Below are positions 24,801 through 39,000 of a stretch of DNA of 64,000 nt, in pieces. The notes beneath the pieces were generated by a model. It searched no databases and was not told where the DNA came from. It saw only the letters and a list, made by a program, of their open reading frames with translations. The stretch's first letter is position 1, and every line of letters starts with the position of its first letter. Made by a program: the position numbers and the translations under genes. The stretch spans positions 65,808,654 through 65,872,653 of the forward strand of contig CM069442.1 of the NCBI GenBank assembly GCA_035610835.1, written 5' to 3'. Source of the stretch: Ophiura sarsii. Its lineage: Eukaryota > Echinodermata > Ophiuroidea > Amphilepidida > Ophiuridae.

Positions 24801-25640
24801 AATTTTGATTTTATTTTATATCATTGAGCACAAAAATTGGCCCACTGATTATACTCGGGTCTGGTTGTGTGTGTATAATATATATAACTATGTTTAATCC
24901 AAGTGAAAATATTGATACAATGTGTATTTGTTTGTATGTAACTGTGAGAATGTTACTTTTGAAACTTGTGATTCTGGAGGGGGAAATCCAAGTTATTTTT
25001 AAAAATATTTGAAGACAAATTTGGTATGTTAAACATAAATTGCATCACCTATAGAGCAATATTGGAACTCTGAAAATTGACAAGTTAATTTTTAAATGTA
25101 AAAAAACACCCCGGGAGTCTGAGAAAATAAGTAGCTCAAACAGAATGTCATGTACTGTTCAAGAAGTTATCTATGGATTACTGCTTTAAAAGCTATTCCT
25201 CAAGACAGCCACATAAAACTCTAGTTAAAATCATGTCTGTGTATAACTCAATAATAATTTCATCAGAATTGATATTTGTAATAAACATCCCCACAAGGTA
25301 CGTCTTAATGTTATCGAATCATTGCATGCATGGCACTGACTGAATGTATCCCCAAGATACCACGTGACGTTTGTATGTATGTTACCTGTAGGCTACCTGT
25401 GATCCATACTTATACGGAATTATGCAATTATGGTTTTTTGTGACGCGTTTGATGCACTCTTAATGTGCAAGATGACGTTCGTGTTGCATGTTGTTAGCCT
25501 AGTAATGGTATCACAAACTAATGCTTTATTGATATTGATCATTAAAAAGATATGTATTCGTAACTGCCACAGGTTAAGATGAGTCTATTTTAGTACACAT
25601 ATCTTATTACTGCAGTAGGGAAAATAAGGAAACTGAGAGT
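21830..25640. other. Unique sequence, no gene seen
   Basis: Non-repetitive. A more GC-balanced block at about 23300-23450 stands out from its AT-rich surroundings but has no open frame of note. Confidence 0.45.
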
Positions 25641-25648
25641 AATTTGAT

Positions 25649-25960
25649 CAGCACTTCTTAGGGAAAATATGGTAGGGATATGATCAGGCCTTCAAGTTAA
25701 ATTTTATTTTGATGTGATTTTTCATCAGCAGTTCTTAGGGAAAATATGGTAGGGATATGATCAGGCCTTCAAGTTAAATTTTATTTTGATGTGATTTTTC
25801 ATCACTCAGCACTTCTTAGGGAAAATATGGTAGGGATATGATCAGGCCTTCAAGTTAAATTTCATTTTGATGTGATTTTTCATCAGCACTTCTTAGGGAA
25901 AATATGGTAGGGATATGATCAGGCCTTCAAGTTAAATTTCATTTTGATGTGATTTTTCAC
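25649..25960. repeat. Tandem repeat, about 79-bp unit, four copies
   Basis: CAGCACTTCTTAGGGAAAAT, ATGGTAGGGATATGATCAGG, CCTTCAAGTTAAATTTTATT and TTGATGTGATTTTTCATCA recur four times with very few differences, indicating recent expansion. Confidence 0.95.
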
Positions 25961-28850
25961 TGTATTCTTCTTTTCGTAGGAAGTGGGGATCAATAAGTAC
26001 TTTTCATTTTGGCCTATGTACAATATACATGCTATTAAAGGAGTTTTTCTTAAAAGGGAAATGCAGGGTATTAGGGGAAGTGTGTAATATACAAGTGAAA
26101 ATTTTAATATTTAAATTTTACATTTCAAACAAATTTGTTAAGAGTGCTTTAACCTGGGCTCAAGATTGTGTAGCAAAAAATAAAATAAAATATGTGGGTC
26201 CAAGATGTGGTCCCACAAGTTTGGGGTTTGTCTATGCATCTTTTCAACAGGAATCTAGTTTGAAACTTGAGTCATTTTTATTCCCCCATCACATTAAGTT
26301 CACTATCTCCCGCAGTGGTCATAAGCATGACACGATGATAAGACCATGATATTGACATTGTCACTAACCCAAACAGTTTTGACAAACCCACCAGAGGCCA
26401 GGTTTTTACTGCAATAAACCTGGGACTCTGGTCTAATCATACCATCTTTGTTTTGTGAAACATGATCTGATGCGGCGCACACTCCCATATAAATGTGCAA
26501 TGGTGTTGTAATTTAAGGAGGGTAGTTTGTTAGAATTTATGAGGTAACGTTGTGAAAACTGTGGGTTTGCCATCTCTTGAGAGGTGGGGGAGTGGGGAGG
26601 ATGGATTGGTGCAATTATGTTATTAGTGAAACAATGTGATAGCATGGTTGCACATTTGAAATGGTCTCATATATTGTGTACGGTATCATTATTGTACAAA
26701 AAGAATTAAAAGATCTTCTGATGTATTTAACCAAAAAGAAGGAAAGAAAAGCAATCATTTTAAAGGTTGACCCCAAATCCTGTCAAAATTGTAAAGTATC
26801 TTGCTAAAATAGATTATTATTTTTTAAGGCTACGATTCCACAAACAGAATTAGGTTTACCTATTAGTCAAATTAAAGAAAATCACTTGGATGTATAGAGG
26901 GTGTGGCCTGTGCTATACTATAGTATCAACTTCATTTCTTTTGCATCAGCGTACAAGACCAAATAACCTGGATGTTTCGTTGTACACTAAAACAGTATCA
27001 GTTCCTCTTTATACTATTTTCATTGATGAAGCAAATCAAAAACCCTACATCTACAATATTGACAGAAATTTTGCCTGTCGTAAAAAAATATTCTCATCAT
27101 CAGGCAAATGAAACTACCCCCTCATTATTCACTGCACTGCCAGTAACTCCATTAATCACTTGAGGCATGGGCAAGATGTATTTTTCCAGCTCACGATAAG
27201 TAGCTCTGGGCGAGTCAATTGGCCTGTATTCTTCATATCAGATGTCAGTATTGGGCTATTCTATCCATAGTGTGTACACCCTGTGGACAACTCAGATGTG
27301 ATTCAAGAAATGGTTGTCTTCCACAAGGAGTGCAGAATGTAATTGCAAAAGCCAAATTCTAATATTAGCTCTTAGTATAATTTGGTTCCCAAAACTGTCT
27401 AAGGAAAACACAGACAAAATGCAAACTGTGTATGCATTTAAGTCATGCAGACTTCTTTGGGTTAGGACTTGAAATGTTTCCTTTATTATATTTGGATATA
27501 TAAAGTGGAATTCAAATTATATAACAATAAGAGAATTTTGAAGATACATGTATATTTTCTTATTATGTTTTATTGGGGGGGGGGGGGGGGGGGGATATAA
27601 AATTAATATATTGTCAAAACCAACAAATCACATTGAAATCACCATTTTTGTATTTTTTAGCATTATGCATTTAGATATAAAATATTTGATGGATCCAAAT
27701 CGTTTTAATCCTAATCAATCTGTGTATTTCTTCATGTTATGGGACTGTCTAGTGTCTATGCAGTTCTGAATTGCAAATCTGATATTATGCTGAGTGGGAG
27801 AGTTCAAGATGAAGATGTCACTCAAAATGCCATAGAGGGATGAAATTGTGTGGATAGTATGGATGGTGGTTGTGAATTACATATTCATAGAGCAAAATCA
27901 CTGATCTCTAAGGATACCATGCCACCATTTATTATAATCACTTGTTATCTTCAGTATTAATGATATTGACAGGTGACACCGGGGAGGGGGGACACACTCA
28001 CTTTCATCCAGTTTCTCATGAGGATGGTTTCAGAACTTTTTAGAATGGGAATGTTTGCTATTTTTGAATTTTGTAGTAAAAAAAATTGATCTTAAGGAAC
28101 TGGAAAAAGGCTGAAAGAGGCAGGCATGAAAATGTTCGGCTGTGGCCTGAATTCAGGCTATTTTGTTTTCTAAATTTCCAAACTTTCTCTTGTTTTTAGT
28201 CTGTTTTTGCCTTTATAGGCCGATTTCACACACTTTTTCATGCTGTTCAGTTTTTTTCATTCTCGAGCCTGAAGAGGGATCACAGAATACGCAGAGTATG
28301 GTGAAAAGGGGGGTTGTCGTAGAAGCACAGGCTTCTTTCACTTTCAAATGTCAGTCCCCTCCCAGTGTTCAAATTAAGAAAAATATATTAGGTTTTCCTA
28401 ACCATGTTATGAAATCAGGTTATCCGCCAATGTTTTTGGTTGTCCGCCAAAGTCAGGGTTCATGAGAATTTCAGAAATATAAAAATTCAAATCACAAAGT
28501 ACATTTCTATGTTCTGTAGATATGGTTAAATAGACGATGACACAGCATTTCATGGTTTTTAAAGACATTTTAATTAGGAATTAGACAAATCTTTCAAATA
28601 CAGTACAAATATTCAAAAAGTATGGTTTATCCGACGGAATTATTAGTTGTACTGTTCCTTTATAGTGGGTTACACAGTTGTAGATGTGACGGGTTGAATG
28701 TGAAACAATAGATAGCATCCATGATTGATGGACATATGGACTACATGATTTTGTGTATATGAAATAAATCCTTGACCTTACTAAAAATTACTTAGTTCAG
28801 TGGTCAAATCTAAAAATAGTTACTACTGAGAATTACACACTATTTTGCAG
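25961..28850. other. Unique sequence, no gene seen; one poly-G tract
   Basis: Non-repetitive apart from about 20 G residues at 27574-27593. Frames of about 100 residues at 26029 and 28163 show no family signature. Confidence 0.45.
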
Positions 28851-28854
28851 AACT

Positions 28855-29160
28855 GCTATCAGCAGTAGATAGCAAATTGAAATGTGAATTTAAAAATTAC
28901 CCCATATCAAATACTCCCATTCTGTTGTTGATCCAACTGTGAGGTATGTAAACATTTTCAGTAGTAGACAGGAAAATATATATTGATGTTGTTAAATATT
29001 GCCAGGGCTTATTGATTTGTGAATAAATGTAAACATTCACATTTGCTAGCAGTAGTAGATAATAATATATCATTCAAGATATTGTGAAATATTTCCCAGG
29101 TTAACTTGTCCAAATTAAGTTTAAACATTCAGATTTGCTATCAGCAGTAGATAGCCAAAT
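28855..29160. repeat. Dispersed short repeats GCTATCAGCAGTAGATAGCAAA
   Basis: Variants of CTATCAGCAGTAGATAGC appear at about 28856, 28958, 29047 and 29137, and on a related plan at 20.8-21.0 kb and 30.73 kb. GCTATC and GATAGC flank AGCAGTA, so each can form a short hairpin. They may be remnants of one tandem family. Confidence 0.6.
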
Positions 29161-29332
29161 GTAATGAAGGGTGTTTACAAAAATTACCATGGTTATTGAC
29201 TTGTCAAAAATCACATTTTAGTTATGGTGGATTATTCTGCTACTTGTTATTGTTAATTGGTTTTCATGTATACATCATTTCGAGTTGTTATTTGAGATCT
29301 GATGTTTGGATATTAAATAGTCCTGCAATTAA

Positions 29333-29676
29333 AGGTAGATGCTCCGATTTCAACTTGAAGTTTTCTATTCTACATGAAAGGTCATCCTTAAAAACGTCGT
29401 GTCCCAAAATTTGAGATGCATAGCTATTATGGTTCTTATTTTAGACGCACAAGATGCTGTGAACTGTACCCATTGAGTAGTACACAAACTATATCGGGGG
29501 TAACCACCATTCTCGGTAATTCAACGCTATTTCGTCGATTTCTCTGTCATTATACCGATTTAGGCCGTCAAATTTCAGTATGATGATGAGAAAAATACGA
29601 GCTTTCATATGATATGAAAATCTCTGTATGTTTGAAATGATTCTGTGTTACGAAAATGTGATCGGGTCATCTACCT
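29333..29676. mobile_element. TTAA-flanked MITE, copy 1, 344 bp
   Basis: Ends AGGTAGATG(CT)CCGAT and the inverted ATCGGGTCATCTACCT are flanked by TTAA on both sides (29329-29332, 29677-29680). The interior shares TCTACATGAAAGGTCATCCT and CCCATTGAGTAGTACACA with copy 2. TTAA target duplication is the hallmark of piggyBac and Kolobok elements; which one mobilised this family is unknown. Confidence 0.85.
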
Positions 29677-29680
29677 TTAA

Positions 29681-32600
29681 ACACTTTCCATGGAAATTAA
29701 TGAAATTAACACTTATCCTGATGTGAGGTCAAGTTTGGCGGTAGATTTCTTTTTCAATTAAAAACAACACTATCTTTACTTCCTCTAATTTGAAAATAAA
29801 AATACTTATATACCAAAAATAATGGCAGTTTCTAACTGCAACATCATTGAATACAATCCAAAATTGACATCAAGTAGTTATTGATATTCATTTCACCTTA
29901 AAATTAAGTTAAATATTCTGAATATTTATTCGAGAATTGTCTGGTTCTGAATATTTATTCGATTTGATTGAAGATGTTCAGAAATTTGATAGCTGCTTTA
30001 TTTGATATTACTGGATTTGTCTTTAGGACAAAACAACGTTGATAAGAGTAAAGATGCTGTGGTGTAGTGGCTATAGTTTGTTCAGTGTCAAATATAGGTA
30101 GGCCCTATTTCAGTGTATATAAAGTGTAAACTATTGTAGGAGCAATCAGTTACAAGGTGGGGATTATTTTTGTCCACTATACTCCATCATTTATCTATCT
30201 CTGTGCAGTAACACTAGAGAGTATTCTAGTGATTAATGCAGCGCTAGTGCCGGAATTCTGCTGTGATAGCATGAGTATATACCCCAACAATGATGTGCAT
30301 GGCAATAAGCTGCGATCACTATAATGGTCCGTTCATACATCAGTCGTTGCGCATCGGACGACTTCGCCAGATATCGGTGTGCGAGTTGAAGCAATGTCAG
30401 CTTTTATCCACTGACGCGGATCATGCGCAACTATGGGATTTATGTCACTGCACAAAGATGAACAACAAACAGAGTAAAACTTCATATTGTTTGCCTATTT
30501 GGGATTGGACAAACTATAACAAGCGCTTGGTCATCAGTGATGATCTTGTGGTGGCAAGTCTAATTTGAGTTTGAAATTTGAACTATTGAATCGTCCGGTT
30601 TGGACATCACGGGACAATTTAGATATATTTGATTTGGCTGAGATTTTTGTATTGCCAGTGGTGCTACCTGCTGTAGGTTATACCCTTGCTATGCTATACA
30701 CATATAATGCTATTTATGCATGATCATAATGCTATCTACAGAAGATAGCAAGCAGAGGCTTTCATAACACATTTACGTGGAAGTGTCCACTCAAACTCGG
30801 CTTTGAAATTAAAAATGTATCAGTTTGATGGAGAGGCTTAGAAATTGGATAATGGCGTTATTTGAGCTGGCCAAAGTCCTTGATGTAATGGTGCTGCTTG
30901 TCATTTTTCCTGTGGATAGTAATGAGGGCTTAGGTAAATAGCAATTTACAGTTAGAGTGGGTATTTTAATGGATGGAATAAAAGGGTTGCTATAAAAATG
31001 GAAATTTGTGTGGTACATTAATTTACGAGCAGAGAGACATGTTCACACTTTCACGGAATGGAAACATATGACCACTTTTGCAATAATATTTAAGAAGAAG
31101 AGTGTGTATCCAAAACCGTGAGTATACAAAGCATTGTTCACTTGTCAGAATCCGATGAGGGCACCAAATCCTGGTTTTCAGTAGATTTTGACAGTCAAAA
31201 GGGTTGGTTTTTACATCCCCAATGTGTGATATGTTTAGCTATTACAGATTAAATGAATAGTTTTAAGGCAAAAAACCCCCCACAATTTGTCTCGGAAGAC
31301 CGCGCGCGTAGCTTTTTCGCATTTCAGCGCATAACTCCCCCCTCCCCATTTTTCTTGAACTTTTGAAAATGATGCTTCTTCAAATTTTAATTTCACATTG
31401 TGAAGTACCATATCAGCTTCATTTTCTTGCTTACAAGAGTAAAATTACCACATAAAAATAGAAGTTAAATACAGTTTAAATATTATTTGCACCTACCCTG
31501 TCCTACATATTAAATTGAGTTGATGAAAAGCATCAAACTCATTATTTGAATTGTACTATCAAATACATGGCAGATTCATATTTTTATGCACATCTGAAAC
31601 ACCGTCTAAAATACCACTAGGCTGGCTGTTAATTAAGAAATGGATAAACTCTATCGGGCATTGCAATAATTTCAATTGACGTGTTTTGAAACTCAAACTT
31701 GTGTAATGACAAAAGTTCATACTATTGACAATATGATATTGACCGGGGTTCAATTCCCCGCCGGTGAATGTCCTTGCTTATTTTTAAAACGTTCGGACGT
31801 TCTCCGGTGTTTGTTAATATTTGTTGTTACATTGTCTATTGTTAAACACTGTAGGTTGGTAAACTGCTTTATATTATATTATAATATAAAATAATATATA
31901 ATATAATATAAGACAAAACATGCTATGAAATTAAACAAGCAGCTAAAAACCAATCAAAATAAAAGAAAACAAGAGAATCCAATGATCTTTTAACCAGCCG
32001 TGAGTATACTATGAAACCAAACACTACAAATTCAGTTAATATAAAGGTACATGCAAATAAAAATTGAATTTGACAATACCAAGACAGCTGTGAAGATGTT
32101 CAACAATAGCCGTAAGCAGTTTGACTGTGTTTCTGAGCAGCTTATATTTTTAGAATCCGCAGAAGACATCAGAAACAAGACAAGAATGGTAATTTGTTAG
32201 TGAGGTGCATACGACGATAATTGCGACTGTAGTTGTAAATTGTGATTTGATTGGAACTCTTGCTGTAATTGAAAAGTTCCGGATACAGAGGTAATATATT
32301 TGCGAGTTTCGGCGAACCTTGAATTCAGCGTCGCAATAAGGCTTGCCATAAGGGTTGGTTGAAATATGATGATGATTAGCATTGTGGTGTATTTTGTGGC
32401 AGAGTTAACATTAAAACATCTGGATTATTTGTTACACTGATCAGTATTGAAGCAGAGATATAGGAGTTGATCCTCTAGGCTCTATCCTATGATTTCTAGT
32501 ACAAAATCAGAGATACATTGACTGAACTTCAAACCATTGATGAGTGAATGCTTGTGTACATTAATAAGCACTGAAGTAAAGGATCTGATGTTTTTATCCA

Positions 32601-32926
32601 TGAGTGTGCGCTCGTAGCAGTTCTGAACAGATATAGAGGACTTGACTATCCATCCATCTACAGTTTTATGCTTGTACAAGGATAACTATCAAAGAAGAGA
32701 TATAAGACCTGCCGATCATTCTTCTTTGAGTTTACATTGTTTATTGCTAGCAGAGATATAGGAACTGATGAATTCCCATCCATCTGCGATGGCACGATCT
32801 TGTAGTAGCTGTAGAGTCAGGTTAAGGATAAGGTCTATTAATGGAATGCCACTGTCTGTGTCTCAGAAGATTACAGTAGTAACCACCAAAGTTACAAGAT
32901 GTTCCAGGTATGTACCACGATCTCTA
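29681..32926. other. Mostly unique sequence, no gene seen
   Basis: AT-rich. A block at about 30290-30570 has balanced composition and a 92-residue frame of no recognisable family. An AT-only inverted repeat lies at about 31866-31913. Confidence 0.45.
31735..31768 (+). repeat. tRNA T-arm-like fragment
   Basis: CCGGGGTTCAATTCCCCG forms a perfect T-stem/loop with a B box (GGTTCAATTCC). No convincing A box or anticodon arm precedes it, so it is probably a remnant of a tRNA-derived SINE. Confidence 0.5.
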
Positions 32927-32930
32927 TTAA

Positions 32931-33274
32931 AGGTAGATGACCCGATTTTCAACTTGATGTTTTCTATTTTACATGAAAGGTCATCCTTAAAATTGTTGCA
33001 TTCCAAAGTTTGAGTTGCATAACTCCAATGGTTCTATTTTTAGAAGCGCAAGGTCAAAAGACATGTGCCCATTGAGTAGTACACAGACTGGTTGGTGGTT
33101 AACCACCTTTGGCAGTAATTCACCACATTTTAGCCTATAATTTCCAAATGAAACATTTCTGGCCCCTAATATTTTACAGACATAATGAGAAAAATATGGG
33201 GATTCTTCCGATACCAAAATATCTTGATGTGAAAAAAAATCATACCCCCAAAAAAGCGATCGGGTCATATACCT
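32931..33274. mobile_element. TTAA-flanked MITE, copy 2, 344 bp
   Basis: Ends AGGTAGATGACCCGAT and the inverted ATCGGGTCATATACCT, with TTAA on both sides (32927-32930, 33275-33278). It is the same length as copy 1 and collinear with it, though diverged in the middle. Confidence 0.85.
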
Positions 33275-33913
33275 TTAAGCACCTGTGTCATTATAAATAC
33301 CTGTTTCCAGTTTTCAACTTACTCTTTAAAGGGGAAAACCTGCTCTGGACAGCCAGTTCTGTATGGAATTCCCCAAGGTTGGAATTTCTACCTGTAACTC
33401 TGTTCTGTCTGTCATCAAGTGAACAGGTGTAAGGCAATTCTTCTGTGGAGAACTGGCCATGGTGGGGCTCCCTCTTTAAGTATAAACTAATGATTATGAA
33501 CCACCTTAAAAATGATTATGAACCACCTTAAAAAATGATTATACTACATTTTTCAATTCAGCTCTTTTATTTATCTCTGAAATTACTATCTAGACAAATA
33601 ATTGCTCTCTACTCATATAGTCATTAGCACTATCTGAAAGTGTGTATTTGGCCTCCTAACAAGAATGAAAGTGGCCTGTTCAGCTTGAAAATAGATAAAA
33701 TAATACTATAATGATGATGTCCTGTGCGATTTAAATCCCTACTTTTCAAGGACTACTGGTATTATCAAGCTCACCACAAAAGACCTGTCATTTACCCCAA
33801 GTACAAGTTCACTAAATTCAACAATCCACCAGCAAATAATGCATAACCACTGAAACTGAATAATTTGCCCTAACACTTGCCAAGTTACTGTATTGGCAGT
33901 AAGGCGACAACCC

Positions 33914-34118
33914 CCCTGTTTTACGGGCGAACGGACCTGTCAAGTAGGGTCGGTCACTTGGGCGTTTAAAAAACCCCAAAACACCTGAAATGTCACCAAA
34001 ATCTGCAAAATTTGGCCCAAAAACGGCTGATTTTACATGATTTGAGAAAAAAATTATCTACATTTTTGTTTGAAAAATCTTATGCTAAAAGTGGGTCGGT
34101 TGGGCCCGTAATACAGGG
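33914..34118. mobile_element. Inverted-repeat element candidate, 205 bp
   Basis: CCCTGTTTTACGGGC at the left and GCCCGTAATACAGGG at the right pair at 14 of 15 positions, and the next bases are also similar (AACGGACC and AACCGACC). No target duplication could be identified. Confidence 0.4.
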
Positions 34119-36020
34119 TTTTTTTCTTTCCCGCCTAAGCATATAATTATGGACCTATAAGCTTACTCCAGTTTTACATGATTATTCCTCACAGCATAAC
34201 ACATCTTTATGCACATTCTCAGGCAAGCCCACCAAATTCAAAAATCTACCGTCGAAATATGAATTATAATCACCTGGTAAATTTCACGTTGGACGCGGTG
34301 TCAAATTCACCCATGGATGATTGCGGATGTCAGTTTCCCTTGCAACGATACGGTATGGATATCAATCAAATATTTATACTACTAGTCATAGCTTCCATAT
34401 GCCCCAATATTTGATCAAAAACCTGGGAATTTTGAAACAAAAAAGGTGCTGTCAATGCACTGGGTGAAACAGGTGTGAGAGGCAGTGCCGCTGAGGCAGG
34501 TGGTGAATTGGGGCAGAATTAAGCTTATTGGATATTGGACCGTAGGAATTTGAGCTGGGATTTTGCTTTTTTTGGTTTTACCTGATTTGAGTTTTTTTAC
34601 CTGATTGGATATAACATGGATATCTATTTCAGGTAAGTGAATGAAGGTTGATACCTGGCTACAGTTTTTGTACAACTTTTATTTTAGTTAGATAATTTCC
34701 TTCATTTCCTTGCGTTTTAGCCTGTTTTTGACATGTTTTACCTAATTTCACATGCTTTTACTGATTTTTCTTACACAGTACAGAATGTATGTGTATTTAT
34801 TTGTTACGGTAAGCAGTAGACAAGTACGAGAACTGTCTTTATAAACACTGGCTGTCAGAATGCATAGTGTCTTTCTTGCTTGAATTGTTAAATGGTTAAG
34901 CTTGTTGATCTAGAAGAATATTTCATTTGTTAGAACTTGATATTTGTTTGTACTTATGACTGTTAATCTGTAAGTGTAATATTTTCAGAGCCCCAAACCA
35001 AAATATATATTACTATCAGATACAATCAGCAATTACAATTTGTCTTTAAGTGTGTGTCATTGTCGAAACTTTTGTTTGATTAAATTGTCTGTATTTCACA
35101 AGGGTTAGGCTATTAACAAACTTAATTGGCTTTCCAGCCTATACTCCCCCATTACATGTTTGTTATTGCTTTTGATGGTGTTTGATTTTGTTTTATTGAA
35201 ATGAAGATGTGATATGACTTGATTTTACCGATCAGAGCGACAAAAAGCCAATAGTTCATGAAATATGTGTTGACATAAAAACTAACAAAGCTATTATTTC
35301 CACAGGTATATCTGTCATGACGAAATGAGACTGAAATTGATTGAGTTTGAAAATAAGTGTTTCGTATTAGATAATTTGAACGACTTGAAACGTTTGGCTT
35401 TAATATCTGTGACACGTAAATCTTGTTAAATGTTTGCAAGACTTCACAAACATTTCTAATCAACAAATGGTAAGATGTGACTAAAAACTGGGGCAGTATT
35501 GATATAGGTCATACCATTTCACCAATCATTCATAAATGTCAGAGATAATATGCAACAAAGCAATCCATCCATTAACCTAAATCTTGAAATGTTAAATTTA
35601 AATATTCATCGTAGACAAATATTTATCCTGTATTTTAAGTAGTACAAGATGACTGTACTCGTCCCAAGAAACAGTGTGTATGTCATATATATTTTCACAA
35701 TCCGTTGTAGTATTATACATTTTTGGCCTATTTTGTAATGATTTGTTTCACTTTTTCAACTGAGAAGTGTATGATATTAAGACAAATAATTTAGTCAGTT
35801 AAAACCCCATTAAATATGGTAATATCTTTAGAAATATTTGTTGATCGCCTAATTTCCAGAAGATAAAAAATCTTAACATCAACTCGGTGAAAATTGTGGT
35901 TTGAGTAGTAAGTCACTCTGATGACAGGGTGTTAAAACAATACCTGAGCATCTCAAAGTGCTATCTGTGAATAGCATATTCGCCGTGTTTGTCTAATAAC
36001 AATATCCGTGAAGAAAACAC

Positions 36021-36021
<1 letters not shown>

Positions 36022-36063
<42 letters not shown>
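36022..36063 (+). repeat. (GA)n microsatellite
   Basis: About 20 uninterrupted GA dinucleotides. Confidence 0.98.
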
Positions 36064-36070
<7 letters not shown>

Positions 36071-39000
36071 ATAATTCCATGCACTTGCTTCAAATCCCTC
36101 ACGATTTATGCCACAAACGCATACATTTGACCCTTGAGATGCGGGCATGAGGGACGATGGCATCAGTACTCGGACATTGCCTCTCAGCGGACACTCCACT
36201 TGACTTTGAGATTGGTAAATTCTATACTTATTAGTAGCCAGCCACTCTCATCAACGAGGACTTTTCCTTGAAGTTTTCTTTGGTGTTCTGAATGTCATCG
36301 ATCTCGAACACCTTTCTGAGGTGTGTATTAACAATGTAGCCCAAACTGCATTTGTGTCTTACAGCAATATCTCTGCAGAAAATAATCAATAATAGCGTAT
36401 AATTGTACTTATAAGAACAAGTACAGTTTGTTGGCCTTTGTAGTCCTTTATGCAATAAAAAGAATTTTCATTAAAACATAAAAAAATTGTTTACTTATTG
36501 CATAACGAGGCATAGATAACGTAACAGTGTCTCTGCAGAGCGTTTTTATCTTAAAAAAGTCACCTTGTAATTAGAGTGATTAATCATGGTTATAGCAATA
36601 CTAATGGGGCATACCAGAAAAAGTTGCAGCAGTGAATAATTTTAAAATTACGCCCTCGGGGGTAGGACGTAGAAGCATCTTGAAACCAGGAGGTGGATAT
36701 GATCAATTTATGAGACTCGTCTCATGGGAGGCTGATGCAGTCTGATTACGCATACAAAGCAATTTTAGGTATCAGACATCAATGCATCACCTGCCGGGGA
36801 CCAGTAATACCAGTAATAACTTCCAATTTTGGGAGTAATTCTGTTATACCCTTCACTGAGGTATTCATAGTGCATGATTTTTAAGAACGACGCATACTAC
36901 CAATGGAGGTGTGTAGGGAATAACAGAATTATGCCCAATTTTGATGACAATCCGTGCGGTTTTGTTAAAGATACGGGGCCTTGGAATTGGAATCCTGGAC
37001 TAATTTAGCGCTAAGTCTATCGGGACCTATGCCAGTTTCAATTTTTTTTCTCTTATTAGACATTTGCGGTACATGATGTCATATGTTTTAGCAGGCTTTA
37101 ATTAGGAGTTGAACAGACTTACACGCTGGCAAATGAAGTGAAAGCGTTGATGTACGATGAGTAAGTGTCGCGTTGTGTATTAACAGATATAGGTTGTTAT
37201 GTTTGAACAATTTGTTATTTTTATGAATAAATCTCCCTGGGTAATTACATATCTAGGCTTGTAAAAATGACTGTATTTGATATTTGCATTGCTTTGGCGA
37301 TATCTTGCCTTTAGTTATAGTTTTGACCGTTATCTTCAATTGAAATTTGACCGTAAGCCACTGCATTTGCTTGATAGATATCCATGATTTTATGGGAAAA
37401 TTGTGTAAACTGAGACTAATATTTGATCATCATCTCTTGTGTATAGTATGACCAGAAGTGAACTGGGTGAAATGACTCCGCGTATGGAGGCCGGAGCATT
37501 AAATTTGTGATGAACTCGTATGAATGGGTTTCATTATGAACTCCTCTCAACACAATATGAAGATATCAATTACGTCAGTAAGGACAAACAAATTCATAGC
37601 TATATGGCTCTTATTGCTGTATTTTTTAATTACGTCTTGTCTACCCAATTTGATATATGGAGCAAAATAATTTGTAAAACATTAAGGAAAAAATAAAATA
37701 AAAAGGAATCCACACCTCTTCCTCATATTTTTAAAAGTGTCAAAATTCCATTTTCAAACACTGATTATCATTGAAAAGTTACGAAGCTTGTTTGGTATCA
37801 AAAATTGTTCAAAAAGTAGACAAGATGTACATTTTGATGAGATAAGTCTCATGTAAGGTACGGTTTGGGTATCAGTTATCTTTGAATACTCATCACCATT
37901 ATCAAAGCAGGTTGCTCCTTTAATTGGCGATGCCCCGATTGGATTGCCATTGATTCGGCTGGCTCGCAGACAAGAAATTAGAAACTTGCCGATGAAGTTC
38001 AGGTGAAACATGTCTACAATCTCACCTATGATGAGGCAGGTCAGACATTGGTCCTGACAAGTCTACGAGATATCTATCACCCATGTGACACATGTGCACT
38101 TGGCATGCAAGTGTGCGTGCACAGATTTCAGACGTGGGGTACACAGGACGGCACCATTTGATTTTGATAGATGGGGAAGGGGGAAGCCATTTTTGAGGTT
38201 TCAAAAGTTTAGAAGTTTCATCAAGATGTGCCTCAATTTAGCTTAAAAATTATCTTTTCTTATCGCAATATTAATTGATATAGACAAATAAATTTCATAT
38301 GAACCACATGAACCTTTAAGAAAGAGATAAAACCGTCTCCAACTCACAGGTTCTTTTGAACATCCCTTCTAAACTAATGGTCCGACCTGTGTAATGAGAG
38401 GGGGATGGGTATTTGTATGTGGATCAGTTGCAATCAATACTATTAATATGTATTCAAGTTTGGAATGGTTGGAATTGTGTCAGTCTGTCAGTGTCGTTAT
38501 AGGTGTTGTGTAACGATATACATGTATCTCTCAGAACATCATTCCATCATTGGTGGAATTACTGGGACGATTAAAGTTCTCTGTAGTTCATGTAGCCATG
38601 TAACATTCAAAGTTGATCAATGTGATGCCTCTTTAAACATGGTTCCATTGGATTTTACTACGTTGGCCATGAACCGACTACCCCCTTTCCACCAGTATTG
38701 CCTTAAACCCAAACCCTACATGTAGATCAGAAGGTTTTTGGACATGTTACTGAAATGGTATACAGATAGCCATTAGTGGGAAGGGAGGAGTGAGGGATCA
38801 ATGATGAGGGATGATCCTGCACCCCATGGTCAAGCTTATATCTGTTGTCCATTTATGCATCATACTTTGATAGAGTATGTGAATGTCAGAGTTGATAAGA
38901 TCTACAGTGCATCATCAGTGACATCGCGGTCCTGCGATTGATGAGATAACCGAACCTCATCTCTTCTGACATACATGATTTGAATAACTCTGTCTTGAAG

